Below, one piece after another: positions 51,790 to 59,428 of a DNA stretch of 64,000 bases. The stretch spans positions 218,544 to 282,543 of the forward strand of contig NZ_SMLB01000003.1 of assembly GCF_004349105.1 (NCBI RefSeq). Direction: 5' to 3'. The translations under genes and the position numbers were made by a program. A model generated the notes under the pieces. It had not been told where the DNA came from. It searched no databases and was given only the letters and a program-made list of their open reading frames with translations. Source of the DNA: Jiangella aurantiaca (GTDB lineage: Bacteria > Actinomycetota > Actinomycetes > Jiangellales > Jiangellaceae). The first letter of the stretch is position 1, and each line of letters begins with the position of its first letter.

Positions 51790-51861
51790 GCCGCGCGAAG
51801 CGCCCACCAGTCCGCTTGAGGCGCGGGTCCGCGGCTAAGAGCGTGGGCAGCAGGGGGACGG
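51790..51861 (-). repeat. 72-bp repeat unit, inverse copy of 51403-51474
   Basis: Matches the left arm of the inverted repeat at 51403 over 72 bp; shared strings include GCGCCTCAAGCGGAC and GGGCGCTTCGCGC-like sequence. It ends 36 bp before the serine-hydrolase stop. Confidence 0.65.
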
Positions 51862-51897
51862 CGAACGTCACGGACCCCGACGACCGGCCCAGCTGGG

Positions 51898-52938
51898 TCA
51901 GAGGTCGAAGGCGAGGCGGCAGAACGCCTTGCGGACGTCGAGCATCGGGTGGCTGTCGCGCGTGTAGTAGAGCTTGTTGGTCAGCAGCAGGGCCCAGCGC
52001 CGCCGGCGGACGGAGACCCACATCGCCGTCCCCGTGAAGCCGAAGTGCGCCCACACGTCGCGCCCGCCCACGCCTTCCGGCGTCGGCGCGGGATGCCAGA
52101 ACAGGCCGCGGGCCGGCTGCAGCGCCCCGGTCTGCACCTTCAGCGACTCCTTGATCCATGCCGGTCCGAAGCCGGGCCGGCGCGGCGCCTGGTCGGGAGC
52201 GAGCAGGTAGCGCAGGAACGCGGCGAGGTCGGCGGCGACGGAGAACACGCCGGCGCTGCCGCAGACGCCGAGCAGCCGGGCGGAGAAATCGTGCGGCGCG
52301 CCCTTCAGGTGCCGCCCGGTCGACTCGTCCCACTCGGTGGGCGCGCACCGTGCGACGTCGGCCCCGTCCACCGGGCCGAACCGCGTGGAACCCATGTGCA
52401 GCGCGTCCCAGGCGCAGGCCCGGCTCAGCTCGTCCAGCCGCAGGCCGGTGAGCCGCTCGGCGAGGATGCCGAGAGTCAGCGCCGCGCGGTCGGTGTACTC
52501 GACGACCTGGCCGGGGCGATGACTGAGCCGTTCGCGCAGGATCCCGCGCTCGACGGCGGCGCGCTCAGTGCCGTAGAGCGCCTTGAGGTTGGCCCGCAGC
52601 GGGACGCCGGCGGTGTGGGTCAGCAGGTGCTGGGCGGTGACGCCGGCGAGGTCGTAGCCGTCGAGGTCCGGGAGGTAGTCGACCAGCGGCCGGTCGAGGT
52701 TGATGGTGCCGTCCTCCCACAGCGTGCCGATGCACGACCAGACGGCGACGATCTTGGTGAGACTTGCGAGGTCGAACATGGTGTCCAGGCGCATCGGCTC
52801 GTCCGGCACCGTCGGATCGAGCAGCCCGCAGGCGCCCTGGGCGCGCACTCCGTCGGGATCGCCGACGGCCCAGACGGCGCCGGGGAGGACCGCACTGTCC
52901 ACGGCGCGAGTCAGCAACTGGTCGATGGCTCTCGTCAT
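51898..52938 (-). CDS. Serine hydrolase of the beta-lactamase/class C PBP fold
   Basis: 346 residues, no signal peptide, ATG at 52938. The catalytic SxxK is in FDLASLTKIVAVW near residue 60, the YxN-equivalent is VEYTDRAAL (Tyr near 150) and the KTG-equivalent is HFGFTGTAMW near 308. The group includes esterases, D-amino peptidases and regulatory proteins; EstB-like esterase activity is possible. Substrate unknown. Confidence 0.88.
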   Translation of the reverse strand: MTRAIDQLLTRAVDSAVLPGAVWAVGDPDGVRAQGACGLLDPTVPDEPMRLDTMFDLASLTKIVAVWSCIGTLWEDGTINLDRPLVDYLPDLDGYDLAGVTAQHLLTHTAGVPLRANLKALYGTERAAVERGILRERLSHRPGQVVEYTDRAALTLGILAERLTGLRLDELSRACAWDALHMGSTRFGPVDGADVARCAPTEWDESTGRHLKGAPHDFSARLLGVCGSAGVFSVAADLAAFLRYLLAPDQAPRRPGFGPAWIKESLKVQTGALQPARGLFWHPAPTPEGVGGRDVWAHFGFTGTAMWVSVRRRRWALLLTNKLYYTRDSHPMLDVRKAFCRLAFDL

Positions 52939-53123
52939 CGTGCCGCCTATTCGGTTGTGATGGCGCCGGGGGTCGCGCCGCTGCTTCCATGATCGGCCGG
53001 AACCGAACCATTCCGGGAGAGTTGTCTCATTTCGTGAACGGCGTGAGACGTGTGCGGCGCACCCCGTCGTGCGCCGCCCGGCCCGTACGCGGGAGACTGG
53101 GAAGGCGACCGTCGGCCGACTCG

Positions 53124-53174
53124 AAGCTGACCGCGAGGTCCCGGGCGGCGGCGCGTCCCACATGGAAAAGGCAA
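53124..53174 (-). repeat. Dispersed repeat (about 50 bp), partner of 22229-22281
   Basis: The inverse complement reads CCTTTTCCATGTGGGACGCG then CCGCCGCCCGGGACCTCGCG and GTCAGC, closely matching the sequence at 22229. It lies in the leader of the cyclodeaminase gene, 20-70 bp before its start. Confidence 0.55.
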
Positions 53175-53193
53175 CCAGCCTCGAGGAGATCCC

Positions 53194-53814
53194 GTGCGCG
53201 ACGAGACCATCGGCGCCTTCCTGGACAGCCTGGCCGCCCGGGTGCCGGCCCCCGGCGGCGGCGCCGTCGCGGCACTGCACGCCGCCCAGTCGGCGGCGCT
53301 CCTCGGCATGGTGGCGCGCTACAGCACCGGCCCCAAGTACGAGGAGCACGCCGACGTCGTCGAGCGGGTGCTGGTGAAGTCCGACGCGCTGCGCACCGAC
53401 GCGCTGGAGCTGGCCGAGGACGACGCCGAGGCGTTCTTCGCCGTCACCGAGACCTATCAGCTGCCCCAGGCCACCGACGAGCAGAAGGCGGCCCGGTCCG
53501 AGGCGATCGCGGCGGCTCTGGCCGCGGCCGCCGAGCCGCCGGCCGCCGTCATCATCGCGGCGACCCACCTGGTCGCCATGGCCGAGGAGCTGCTCCTGGT
53601 CGGCAACCCGAACGTGGTCACGGACGTCGCGGCCGCCGCGGAAGCCGCCCGCGCGGCCGCCACGACGGCCCGGCTGAACGTCGAAATCAATCTCGCGGGC
53701 GTCACCGACCAGGCGGTCCGCGACCGGCTGACGGCCACCGCGGGCGAGGTGGACGACCTCGCGGCCCGGGCCGACCAGCTCACGGCAGCGGTGCGTCAGC
53801 AGGTGGGGGCGTGA
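53194..53814 (+). CDS. fchA: Formiminotetrahydrofolate cyclodeaminase-family protein
   Basis: 206 residues from the GTG at 53194. APGGGAVAALHAAQSAALLG near residue 18 and LLVGNPNVVTDVAAAAEAAR near residue 130 are the FTCD-C signatures; the protein is helical throughout. It releases ammonia from formimino-tetrahydrofolate to give methenyl-tetrahydrofolate. Its stop overlaps the GTG of folD by 4 bp, placing both in one-carbon metabolism. GAGGAG lies about 7 nt upstream of the start. Confidence 0.9.
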   Translation: MRDETIGAFLDSLAARVPAPGGGAVAALHAAQSAALLGMVARYSTGPKYEEHADVVERVLVKSDALRTDALELAEDDAEAFFAVTETYQLPQATDEQKAARSEAIAAALAAAAEPPAAVIIAATHLVAMAEELLLVGNPNVVTDVAAAAEAARAAATTARLNVEINLAGVTDQAVRDRLTATAGEVDDLAARADQLTAAVRQQVGA

Positions 53815-54656
53815 CGGCGAACCGGCTGGGCGGCGCCGAGCTCGCCGCGCGCCTGCGTGCGCAGGTGGCCGAGCGGGCCGCCGCCCGGCGCGCCGAGGGA
53901 CGGCCGGCCCGGCTGGTCATCGTCACCGCGACCGACGACGAAGCGAGCGCCTGGTACGTCCGCTCCATCGCGTCGGCTGCGGCCAAGGTGGGCATCGACT
54001 GCGACGTCGCCGACCTCGGCACGGCGGCGACCGCCGGCGACCTCACGACGCAGCTGGCCACCCTCAGTGCGGATCCCGGCGTCGACGGCGTCATGCTGCA
54101 GACGCCGCTGCCGCGTGGCGTCGCGCTGGCCGAGGTGTCCGGCGCGATCGACCCCGCCAAGGACGTCGACGGCGCCAACCCGCTGTCGCTCGGCCGGCTC
54201 GCGGCCGGTCAGCCCGCGTACGCGCCGGCCACCGCGGCGGCCGTCGTCGCGCTGCTGGACGAGTACGCCGTCGACCTCACCGGTGTCCGGGCCGTGGTGG
54301 TCGGCCGGTCCGCCGTGGTCGGCAAGCCGCTGGCACACCTACTGCTGGACCGCGACGCGACGGTGACGATGTGCCACTCGCGCACCCGCGACCTCGCCGC
54401 CGTGACGTCGACGGCGGACGTGCTGGTCGCGGCGGTCGGCCGGACCCACCTGGTGACGCCGGAGCACGTCCGGCCGGGCGCGGTCGTCGTCGACGTCGGC
54501 ACCAACCCGACGCCCGACGGCGGCCTGGCGGGCGACGTCGACCCCGCGGTCTCGGAAGTCGCGGCGGCGCTGACCCCGGTGCCCGGCGGCGTCGGCCCGG
54601 TGACCACCGCGCTGCTGCTGTGGCACACCGTCGCCGGCGTGACCTCGGCTCTCTAG
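53811..54656 (+). CDS. folD: Bifunctional methylene-tetrahydrofolate dehydrogenase/methenyl-tetrahydrofolate cyclohydrolase
   Basis: 281 residues. VDGVMLQTPLPRGV near residue 85, DPAKDVDGANPLSLGRLAAG near 110, and the Rossmann GRSAVVGKPLAHLLL near 165 define FolD; TPVPGGVGPVTTALLL closes it. One change deserves note: the usual catalytic Y-x-x-x-K is present as YVRSIASAAAKVG. It interconverts methylene-, methenyl- and formyl-folate with NADP+. Coupled to the cyclodeaminase gene and convergent with the MarR-GNAT gene (4-bp overlap of ends). Confidence 0.94.
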   Translation: MTANRLGGAELAARLRAQVAERAAARRAEGRPARLVIVTATDDEASAWYVRSIASAAAKVGIDCDVADLGTAATAGDLTTQLATLSADPGVDGVMLQTPLPRGVALAEVSGAIDPAKDVDGANPLSLGRLAAGQPAYAPATAAAVVALLDEYAVDLTGVRAVVVGRSAVVGKPLAHLLLDRDATVTMCHSRTRDLAAVTSTADVLVAAVGRTHLVTPEHVRPGAVVVDVGTNPTPDGGLAGDVDPAVSEVAAALTPVPGGVGPVTTALLLWHTVAGVTSAL

Positions 54657-55582
54657 AGGTCCAGGCGCCAGATCTGGCCCACGAGGTCGTGGCCGAAGCT
54701 GTGGTGCCGGTTCTCCTCGACCAGCTCGAAGCCGGCCTTCTGGTAGATCCGGCGGGCGGCGGCGAGGACGTCGTTGGTCCACAGCACCATGGAGGAGTAG
54801 CCGGCCGAGCGCGCGAACGCGATGCACTCGTCCACCAGCCGCGTGCCCAGTCCAGCGCCACGGGTCTCTGGCTCCACCAGCAGCAGCCGCAGTTGCGCCG
54901 TCGTGTCGTCCTTGCGCACGCAGAACACCGCGCCGACGGGGCGGCCGTCCAGCTCGGCGATCCACGCATTCTCGCGCCGCGGGTCGTGGTGCTCGGCGTA
55001 GTCGGCGACGATCCGCGCGACCAGAGCCTCGTATGTCTGGTCCCAGCCGTACTCCCGTGCGTAGAGGACGGCATTGCGCTGCACCACCCAGCCGAGATCG
55101 CCGGGACGCAGGCCGCGGATCACGTAGGCCCTCGGCGCGTCCGCCTCCCGCCGGCTCAGCAGGCGGCGGACCGAGTCGAGATCGGCGACCAGGCGGCGGC
55201 GGTCGTCGTCGGGCAAGCCGGTCAGCAGCTCCTCGGCCTGCTGGTCCGAGCGAGCGTCGAGGTCGGCGAACGCCTCGCGGCCGGCCGCGGTGGGCGCGAT
55301 CAGCAGCTTGCGGCCGTCGGCCTCCGAGCGCGACCGTTCGACCAGTCCCGCGGACTCGAACCGCGCCAGCGTCCGGCTCAGCTGCCCGGCGTCGACGCCG
55401 AGCGTGTCGCGCAGCGCGCCCACCTCGGTGACGTCGCGCTGCGCCAGCTCGAACAGGATGCGCGCCTCGGTCAGCGAGAACCGCGACCGCAGCAGGCCCT
55501 GGTCGAGGAACCCCATCACGGTCGTGTAGAAGCGGTTGAACTGCCGCACCGCCGTCACCTGGTCGCGTTCCACCGAGCTCAT
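54653..55582 (-). CDS. MarR regulator fused to GNAT acetyltransferase
   Basis: 309 residues. Residues 1-145 form a MarR winged helix (SRFSLTEARILFELAQRDVT, VDAGQLSRTLARFESAGLVE); residues about 150-309 are a GNAT domain (RLLLVEPETRGAGLGTRLVD with the acetyl-CoA loop, YQKAGFELVEENRHHSFG). Such fusions are known in actinomycetes and proteobacteria but targets are unclear. The expected -35 TTGACT and -10 GATAGA (minus strand, 17 bp apart) put the transcript start next to the ATG, so it is probably leaderless. Confidence 0.9.
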   Translation of the reverse strand: MSSVERDQVTAVRQFNRFYTTVMGFLDQGLLRSRFSLTEARILFELAQRDVTEVGALRDTLGVDAGQLSRTLARFESAGLVERSRSEADGRKLLIAPTAAGREAFADLDARSDQQAEELLTGLPDDDRRRLVADLDSVRRLLSRREADAPRAYVIRGLRPGDLGWVVQRNAVLYAREYGWDQTYEALVARIVADYAEHHDPRRENAWIAELDGRPVGAVFCVRKDDTTAQLRLLLVEPETRGAGLGTRLVDECIAFARSAGYSSMVLWTNDVLAAARRIYQKAGFELVEENRHHSFGHDLVGQIWRLDL

Positions 55583-55591
55583 ATCGTTGAC

Positions 55592-55620
55592 TCTATCAAT
55601 GAACTCCTTGCCTCAGTCAA
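55592..55620 (-). promoter_or_regulatory. Promoter of the MarR-GNAT gene
   Basis: On the minus strand TTGACT (55620-55615), a 17-bp spacer and GATAGA (55597-55592) match the primary promoter pattern. The expected start point is 2-4 nt before the ATG at 55582. GTTGACT (55587) and AGTCAAG (55615) also form inverted half-sites that could bind the MarR domain. Confidence 0.55.
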
Positions 55621-55725
55621 GTATCAAGCGGTCATATCGGCTCCGCCGGTGGTGATCAAGCCTTGCCGTCTGTCGCGACTGTCCGTAATGTCCCAGTCAC
55701 GTGTCACATCTCACTGGGAGGCCAT

Positions 55726-56967
55726 GTGAACACACGACCACACTCTCGCCGCGTCGCCGCGGGCGTCGTCGCCGCCGGCGCGGTGCTGGCCGGCGCGCTC
55801 GGCGCCGTTCCGTCGTCCGCGGCGCCGCCCGAGGGACCGGCCGAAGGCACCTGCAAGACGTTCGACGACCCGCAGTTCACCGGCTGGACCAGCCATGCTG
55901 AGCTCGGCCGGAAGCTCGAGCAGATCGAGCAGACCAGCGGCGGCCGGGTCCAGGTCGACGTCGCCGGCTACACGACGCAGGGCCGCGAGCTCTACACCGC
56001 GCGTGTCGGCACGGGCGACCGCGTCCTGCTCGTGCAGAGCGCCATCCACGGCAACGAGCGCACTGGTACAGAGGCGCTGCTCGGCATCCTCAAGGATCTC
56101 GGCACCGGCAACGACCCGGACACCCTGCGCACGCTGGAGAACGTCACGGTGGTGGCGATGCCGATGGTCAATCCCGACGGCGGCGAGATCAACCGGCGCG
56201 CCGACGTCATCTCGTGGGACGAGGTGGTCGCCGACTTCCCGCAGCTCGCCGGCGCACCGCGGGCCTGGTACCACTCGCTGCGCGGCGACGGCATCGAGCT
56301 GCCCGGCTTCGACCTCAACCGCGACTTCAACCCCGACCTCGACTACGTACCCCAGGCGAGCGACCTGCCCGGCCGGCAGACCGACGCCGGCTTCTTCCTC
56401 TCGCCGGAGTCGCGCACCATCCGTGACGTCTACGTGGGCCTGCAGCAGGAGTTCGGCGAGGTCGACGCCGTCGTCGACCTGCACCACATGGGACCCTGCG
56501 ACCGCCTGACCGGCGGCCCGCAGGACGGCCGGCTCATCTCCGTCTCGCTGGACTACCCGCCCCTCGGTGTCAACGACGGCGCAGCGTACAAGGACGACTG
56601 GCCGCTGCTCGATCAGGACAAGTCGCGCCGGTACGCGCTCGCCGTCGCCAACGGCATCCTCGAGGCGTACGGGTCCCAGTCGCCGCTGGCCGCGACGGGA
56701 CGCTACTTCCACCCCGACGAGCGTGAGTACGCCGGTCAGGGCCGGTCCGCGTTCGCGCTCAACGGCTCGGCCACCGTGCTGTTCGAGGTGCGCGGCCAGC
56801 AGGACGACCTCGGCCAGAAGCTCAAGGGCATGCTGGTCCAGACGGTCCGCACCGGCGTCGAGTCGCTGATCGACGCGATGGCGACCGGCGAGGTCGACAC
56901 GCTGGACGGCGACGCCTTCTTCGACCTGCCCGACTACGGGTGGGAGGAAGAAGGCGACGCCGACTAG
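55726..56967 (+). CDS. Secreted M14-family zinc carboxypeptidase
   Basis: 413 residues from the GTG at 55726 (GGGAGG upstream). Signal peptide (VAAGVVAAGAVLAGALGAVP..SAAP). Zinc ligands: SAIHGNERTGTEAL (HxxE, near residue 108) and VVDLHHMGP (His near 250); the general base Glu is in TVLFEVRGQ near 350. NPDGGEINRRAD and GFDLNRDFNPD supply the Arg/Asn substrate contacts. It should trim C-terminal residues from peptides or wall peptides outside the cell. The C-terminus is acidic. Confidence 0.92.
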   Translation: MNTRPHSRRVAAGVVAAGAVLAGALGAVPSSAAPPEGPAEGTCKTFDDPQFTGWTSHAELGRKLEQIEQTSGGRVQVDVAGYTTQGRELYTARVGTGDRVLLVQSAIHGNERTGTEALLGILKDLGTGNDPDTLRTLENVTVVAMPMVNPDGGEINRRADVISWDEVVADFPQLAGAPRAWYHSLRGDGIELPGFDLNRDFNPDLDYVPQASDLPGRQTDAGFFLSPESRTIRDVYVGLQQEFGEVDAVVDLHHMGPCDRLTGGPQDGRLISVSLDYPPLGVNDGAAYKDDWPLLDQDKSRRYALAVANGILEAYGSQSPLAATGRYFHPDEREYAGQGRSAFALNGSATVLFEVRGQQDDLGQKLKGMLVQTVRTGVESLIDAMATGEVDTLDGDAFFDLPDYGWEEEGDAD

Positions 56968-57105
56968 GCCTCCGAGGTCGTCGGGCCGGGCATGACCGCA
57001 GCTATGGTCACCCTGGCTCGGCGCCTCGCACCGACGATGTCGAGGAGGCCTCCGGCCCCATCTCATCGCCGGTCTGCCCGGCCCTCCTAGGGCCGCCCGG
57101 ACGGC

Positions 57106-58407
57106 TCACGCCACGGCGAGCCACGGGTCCTCGAGGACGGCGGCCAGGTCGCGGACGAACTCCGCGGCCTGGGCGCCGTCGATGACCCGGTGGTCCGACG
57201 ACAGCGTCATCGTCATCTTCTGCACCACGGCCAGCTCGCCGTCCTTCACGCCCGGCTCGGACCGCACCGCGCCGACAGCCAGGATCGCCGCCGCCGGCGG
57301 GTTGATCACGGCGGTGAAGTGGTCGATGCCGTACATGCCGAGGTTGCTGACGGTGAACGTGCCGCCGCTCATCTCGTCCAGGCCGAGCTTGCGGTCGCGG
57401 GCCTTGCCGGCCAGCGCGCGGGTCGCGGCGGAGATGCTGGTCAGGCTCTTCGTGTCGGCGTCGCGGATGACCGGCACGACCAGCCCGGTCTCCGTCGCCA
57501 CCGCGATGCCGACGTGGATGCGCCCGTGCCGCACGATCGCCTCGGGCGTGAACGACGAGTTCACCACCGGGTGGTCGCGCAACACGACCGCGACGGCCCG
57601 CACGATGATGTCGTTGACGCTGACCTTCTTCTTGCCGGCCGCGACCAGCCGCTCGTTCAGCTCAGCCCGCAGCCCCGACAGCGGGCCGGCGTCGACCGTC
57701 TTCGTCACGTAGAAGTGCGGCGACGACTGCATGCTCTCGGTGAGCCGGCGGGCGATCGTCTTGCGGATCGACGTCAGCGGGATCAGCTCGTCGGTCTCCT
57801 CGACGGCCGGTGCGGCGACGGCGGCAGCGGGCGGAGCCGCAGGGGTGCTCGCGGGGGTCGCCGGGGCCGTCGCGGTCGCCGGTGCGGCGGCGGCCGCCTT
57901 CGTGACGTCGGCCCGGATGATCCGGCCGCCGGGGCCGGAACCCTCCACCGTCGCCAGGTCGACGCCCAGCTCGCGGGCGTCGCGCCGGGCCAGCGGCGAG
58001 GACAGGATGCGCCCCGATCCCGTTGATCTTGGAGTAACCGCAGAGTTACCGTCCGATGTGCCCGATTGATTCCCCGGTTGCTCCAAGATCAACTCGGGCT
58101 GGTGTGCGGGAGCGGGCGTGGGCGTCGCGGGCTCGGCGGCCGGCACCGGGGTGGACCCGCCGACCGGCTCACCGGCGCCTACGAGCCGGGCGATCGGCGC
58201 GCCGATCGGGGCGGTGTCGCCCTCCTTCACCAGGATCTCGGCCAGCACGCCGTCCTCGTAGGCCTCGTGCTCCATGACGGCCTTGTCGGTCTCGATCTCG
58301 ACCAGGACGTCGCCGGCGTGGATCTCGTCGCCGACCTGCTTGCGCCAGGCGCTGACGACGCCCTCCTCCATCGTGTCGGAGAGGCGGGGCATCAGGATCT
58401 CGGTCAT
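57106..58407 (-). CDS. pdhC: 2-oxo acid dehydrogenase E2 (dihydrolipoamide acyltransferase) with palindrome-encoded linker
   Basis: 433 residues. Lipoyl domain about 1-78 with Lys42 in EIETDKAVME; Pro/Ala linker to about 104; residues 105-129 are translated from the 72-bp palindromic element in frame; the peripheral subunit-binding domain follows (SSPLARRDARELGVDL.. to RIIRADV, about 133-168); a second Pro/Ala linker; and the catalytic core from about 200 with the His motif SSDHRVIDGAQAAEF near 405. It transfers the acyl group from lipoyl to CoA. No E3 gene is nearby. Last gene of the E1alpha-E1beta-E2 operon. Confidence 0.95.
   Translation of the reverse strand: MTEILMPRLSDTMEEGVVSAWRKQVGDEIHAGDVLVEIETDKAVMEHEAYEDGVLAEILVKEGDTAPIGAPIARLVGAGEPVGGSTPVPAAEPATPTPAPAHQPELILEQPGNQSGTSDGNSAVTPRSTGSGRILSSPLARRDARELGVDLATVEGSGPGGRIIRADVTKAAAAAPATATAPATPASTPAAPPAAAVAAPAVEETDELIPLTSIRKTIARRLTESMQSSPHFYVTKTVDAGPLSGLRAELNERLVAAGKKKVSVNDIIVRAVAVVLRDHPVVNSSFTPEAIVRHGRIHVGIAVATETGLVVPVIRDADTKSLTSISAATRALAGKARDRKLGLDEMSGGTFTVSNLGMYGIDHFTAVINPPAAAILAVGAVRSEPGVKDGELAVVQKMTMTLSSDHRVIDGAQAAEFVRDLAAVLEDPWLAVA
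58022..58093 (-). repeat. 72-bp dispersed palindromic element, copy D, inside the E2 coding region
   Basis: Exactly 72 bp (24 codons) with arms GTTGATCTTGGAG.. and ..CTCCAAGATCAAC. Read in the gene's direction it gives LILEQPGNQSGTSDGNSAVT and PRS without a stop. The upstream arm carries GAGCAACC where its partner arm predicts GAGTAACC, i.e. CAA in place of a TAA stop codon in this frame. Confidence 0.93.
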
Positions 58408-58419
58408 CGCAGAATCTCC

Positions 58420-59427
58420 TCAGTGCGCGCCGACGGACCGGCGGCCGACGGCGTCGAGGGTCTGGTGGACGGCGGTGACGGCGTCGTTGGCCGACGGCAG
58501 CGCCGCCAGCTCCAGCGACTTCGCGTAGGGCAGCGGCACCTCGGCCATCGCCACGCGTCGCACCGGGGCGTCGAGGTAGTCGAACGCGCCGTCGGAGATG
58601 GACGCGGCGACCTCCGCGCCGATGCCGTAGGTCAGCCAGTCGTCCTCCAGCACCACGGCGCAGGACGTCTTCTTGACCGACTCGATGATCGTCGGCCGGT
58701 CCAGCGGGCGCAGGCTGCGCAGGTCGACCACCTCGGCGGAGATGCCCTCCTCGCTGGCGAGCTTCTCCGCGACCTGCAGCGCGACGTGCGCCATGCGCGA
58801 GTATGCGACCAACGTGATGTCGGTGCCCTCGCGGGTGACGGCGGCGCGGCCGATCTCAGCGGGCTGGTCGCCGTCGGGGACCTCGCCCTTGGTGTTGTAG
58901 AGCGCGAGGTTCTCCAGGAACAGCACCGGGTCGTTGTCGCGGATGGACGCGAGCAGCAGGGCCTTCGCGTCGGCCGGCGACGACGGCGCCACCACCTTGA
59001 GGCCGGGCGTGAACGCGTAGAACAGCTCGACGTTCTGCGAGTGCGTGGCCGCGAGCTGCTGACCGCCGCCACCCGGCGTGCGGATGACCATCGGCACCGA
59101 CCGCTGGCCGCCGAACATGCCGTAGATCTTCGCGGCGTGGTTGACGATCTGGTCCAGCGCGAGCAGCGAGAAGTTGATCGTCATGATCTCGACGACCGGG
59201 CGCAGACCGAGCATCGCCGCACCGACGGCGGCGCCGGTGAAGCCCTCCTCGGCGATCGGGGTGTCGCGCACCCGCTTCGGCCCGAACTCGTCGAGCAGGC
59301 CGGCGGTGATCTTGTACGAGCCCTCGAACCGGCCGATCTCCTCGCCCATCAGGAAGACGTCCGGGTCGCGGAGCATCTCGGCGCGCAGGGTGTCGTGCAG
59401 CGCCTGGCGGTAACTCATGACGGCCAT
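58420..59427 (-). CDS. pdhB: 2-oxo acid dehydrogenase E1 beta subunit
   Basis: 335 residues. Transketolase-like pyrimidine-binding domain: VFLMGEEIGRFEGSYKITAG (thiamine Glu) and TPIAEEGFTGAAVGAAMLGL; C-terminal transketolase domain with VVDLRSLRPLDRPTIIESVK. With E1 alpha it decarboxylates pyruvate or a similar oxo acid and loads the E2 lipoyl arm. Start is one nucleotide after the E1 alpha stop; E2 follows 12 bp later. Confidence 0.95.
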   Translation of the reverse strand: MAVMSYRQALHDTLRAEMLRDPDVFLMGEEIGRFEGSYKITAGLLDEFGPKRVRDTPIAEEGFTGAAVGAAMLGLRPVVEIMTINFSLLALDQIVNHAAKIYGMFGGQRSVPMVIRTPGGGGQQLAATHSQNVELFYAFTPGLKVVAPSSPADAKALLLASIRDNDPVLFLENLALYNTKGEVPDGDQPAEIGRAAVTREGTDITLVAYSRMAHVALQVAEKLASEEGISAEVVDLRSLRPLDRPTIIESVKKTSCAVVLEDDWLTYGIGAEVAASISDGAFDYLDAPVRRVAMAEVPLPYAKSLELAALPSANDAVTAVHQTLDAVGRRSVGAH

Positions 59428-59428
59428 G

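Larger units (their letters stand above)
51094..51897. other. 800-bp gene-free region with several repeats
   Basis: No frame here has credible protein character. It contains the long inverted repeat at 51403-51532, a third copy of that unit at 51790-51861, and around 51640-51750 an AT-richer segment with ATGATCATCAACGATCGCGG (minus strand) similar in style to the palindrome at 61243. It lies between murA and a convergent-oriented serine hydrolase 3' end. Confidence 0.7.

Noticed and set aside
52764..53810. N-terminal extension of folD
   Set aside because: The frame is open upstream only because of high GC; the FolD fold begins at the GTG that overlaps the cyclodeaminase stop.
58022..58093. 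E2 gene as two separate genes split by the palindrome
   Set aside because: The frame stays open through the element, its length is 24 codons and both domains are needed in one chain.
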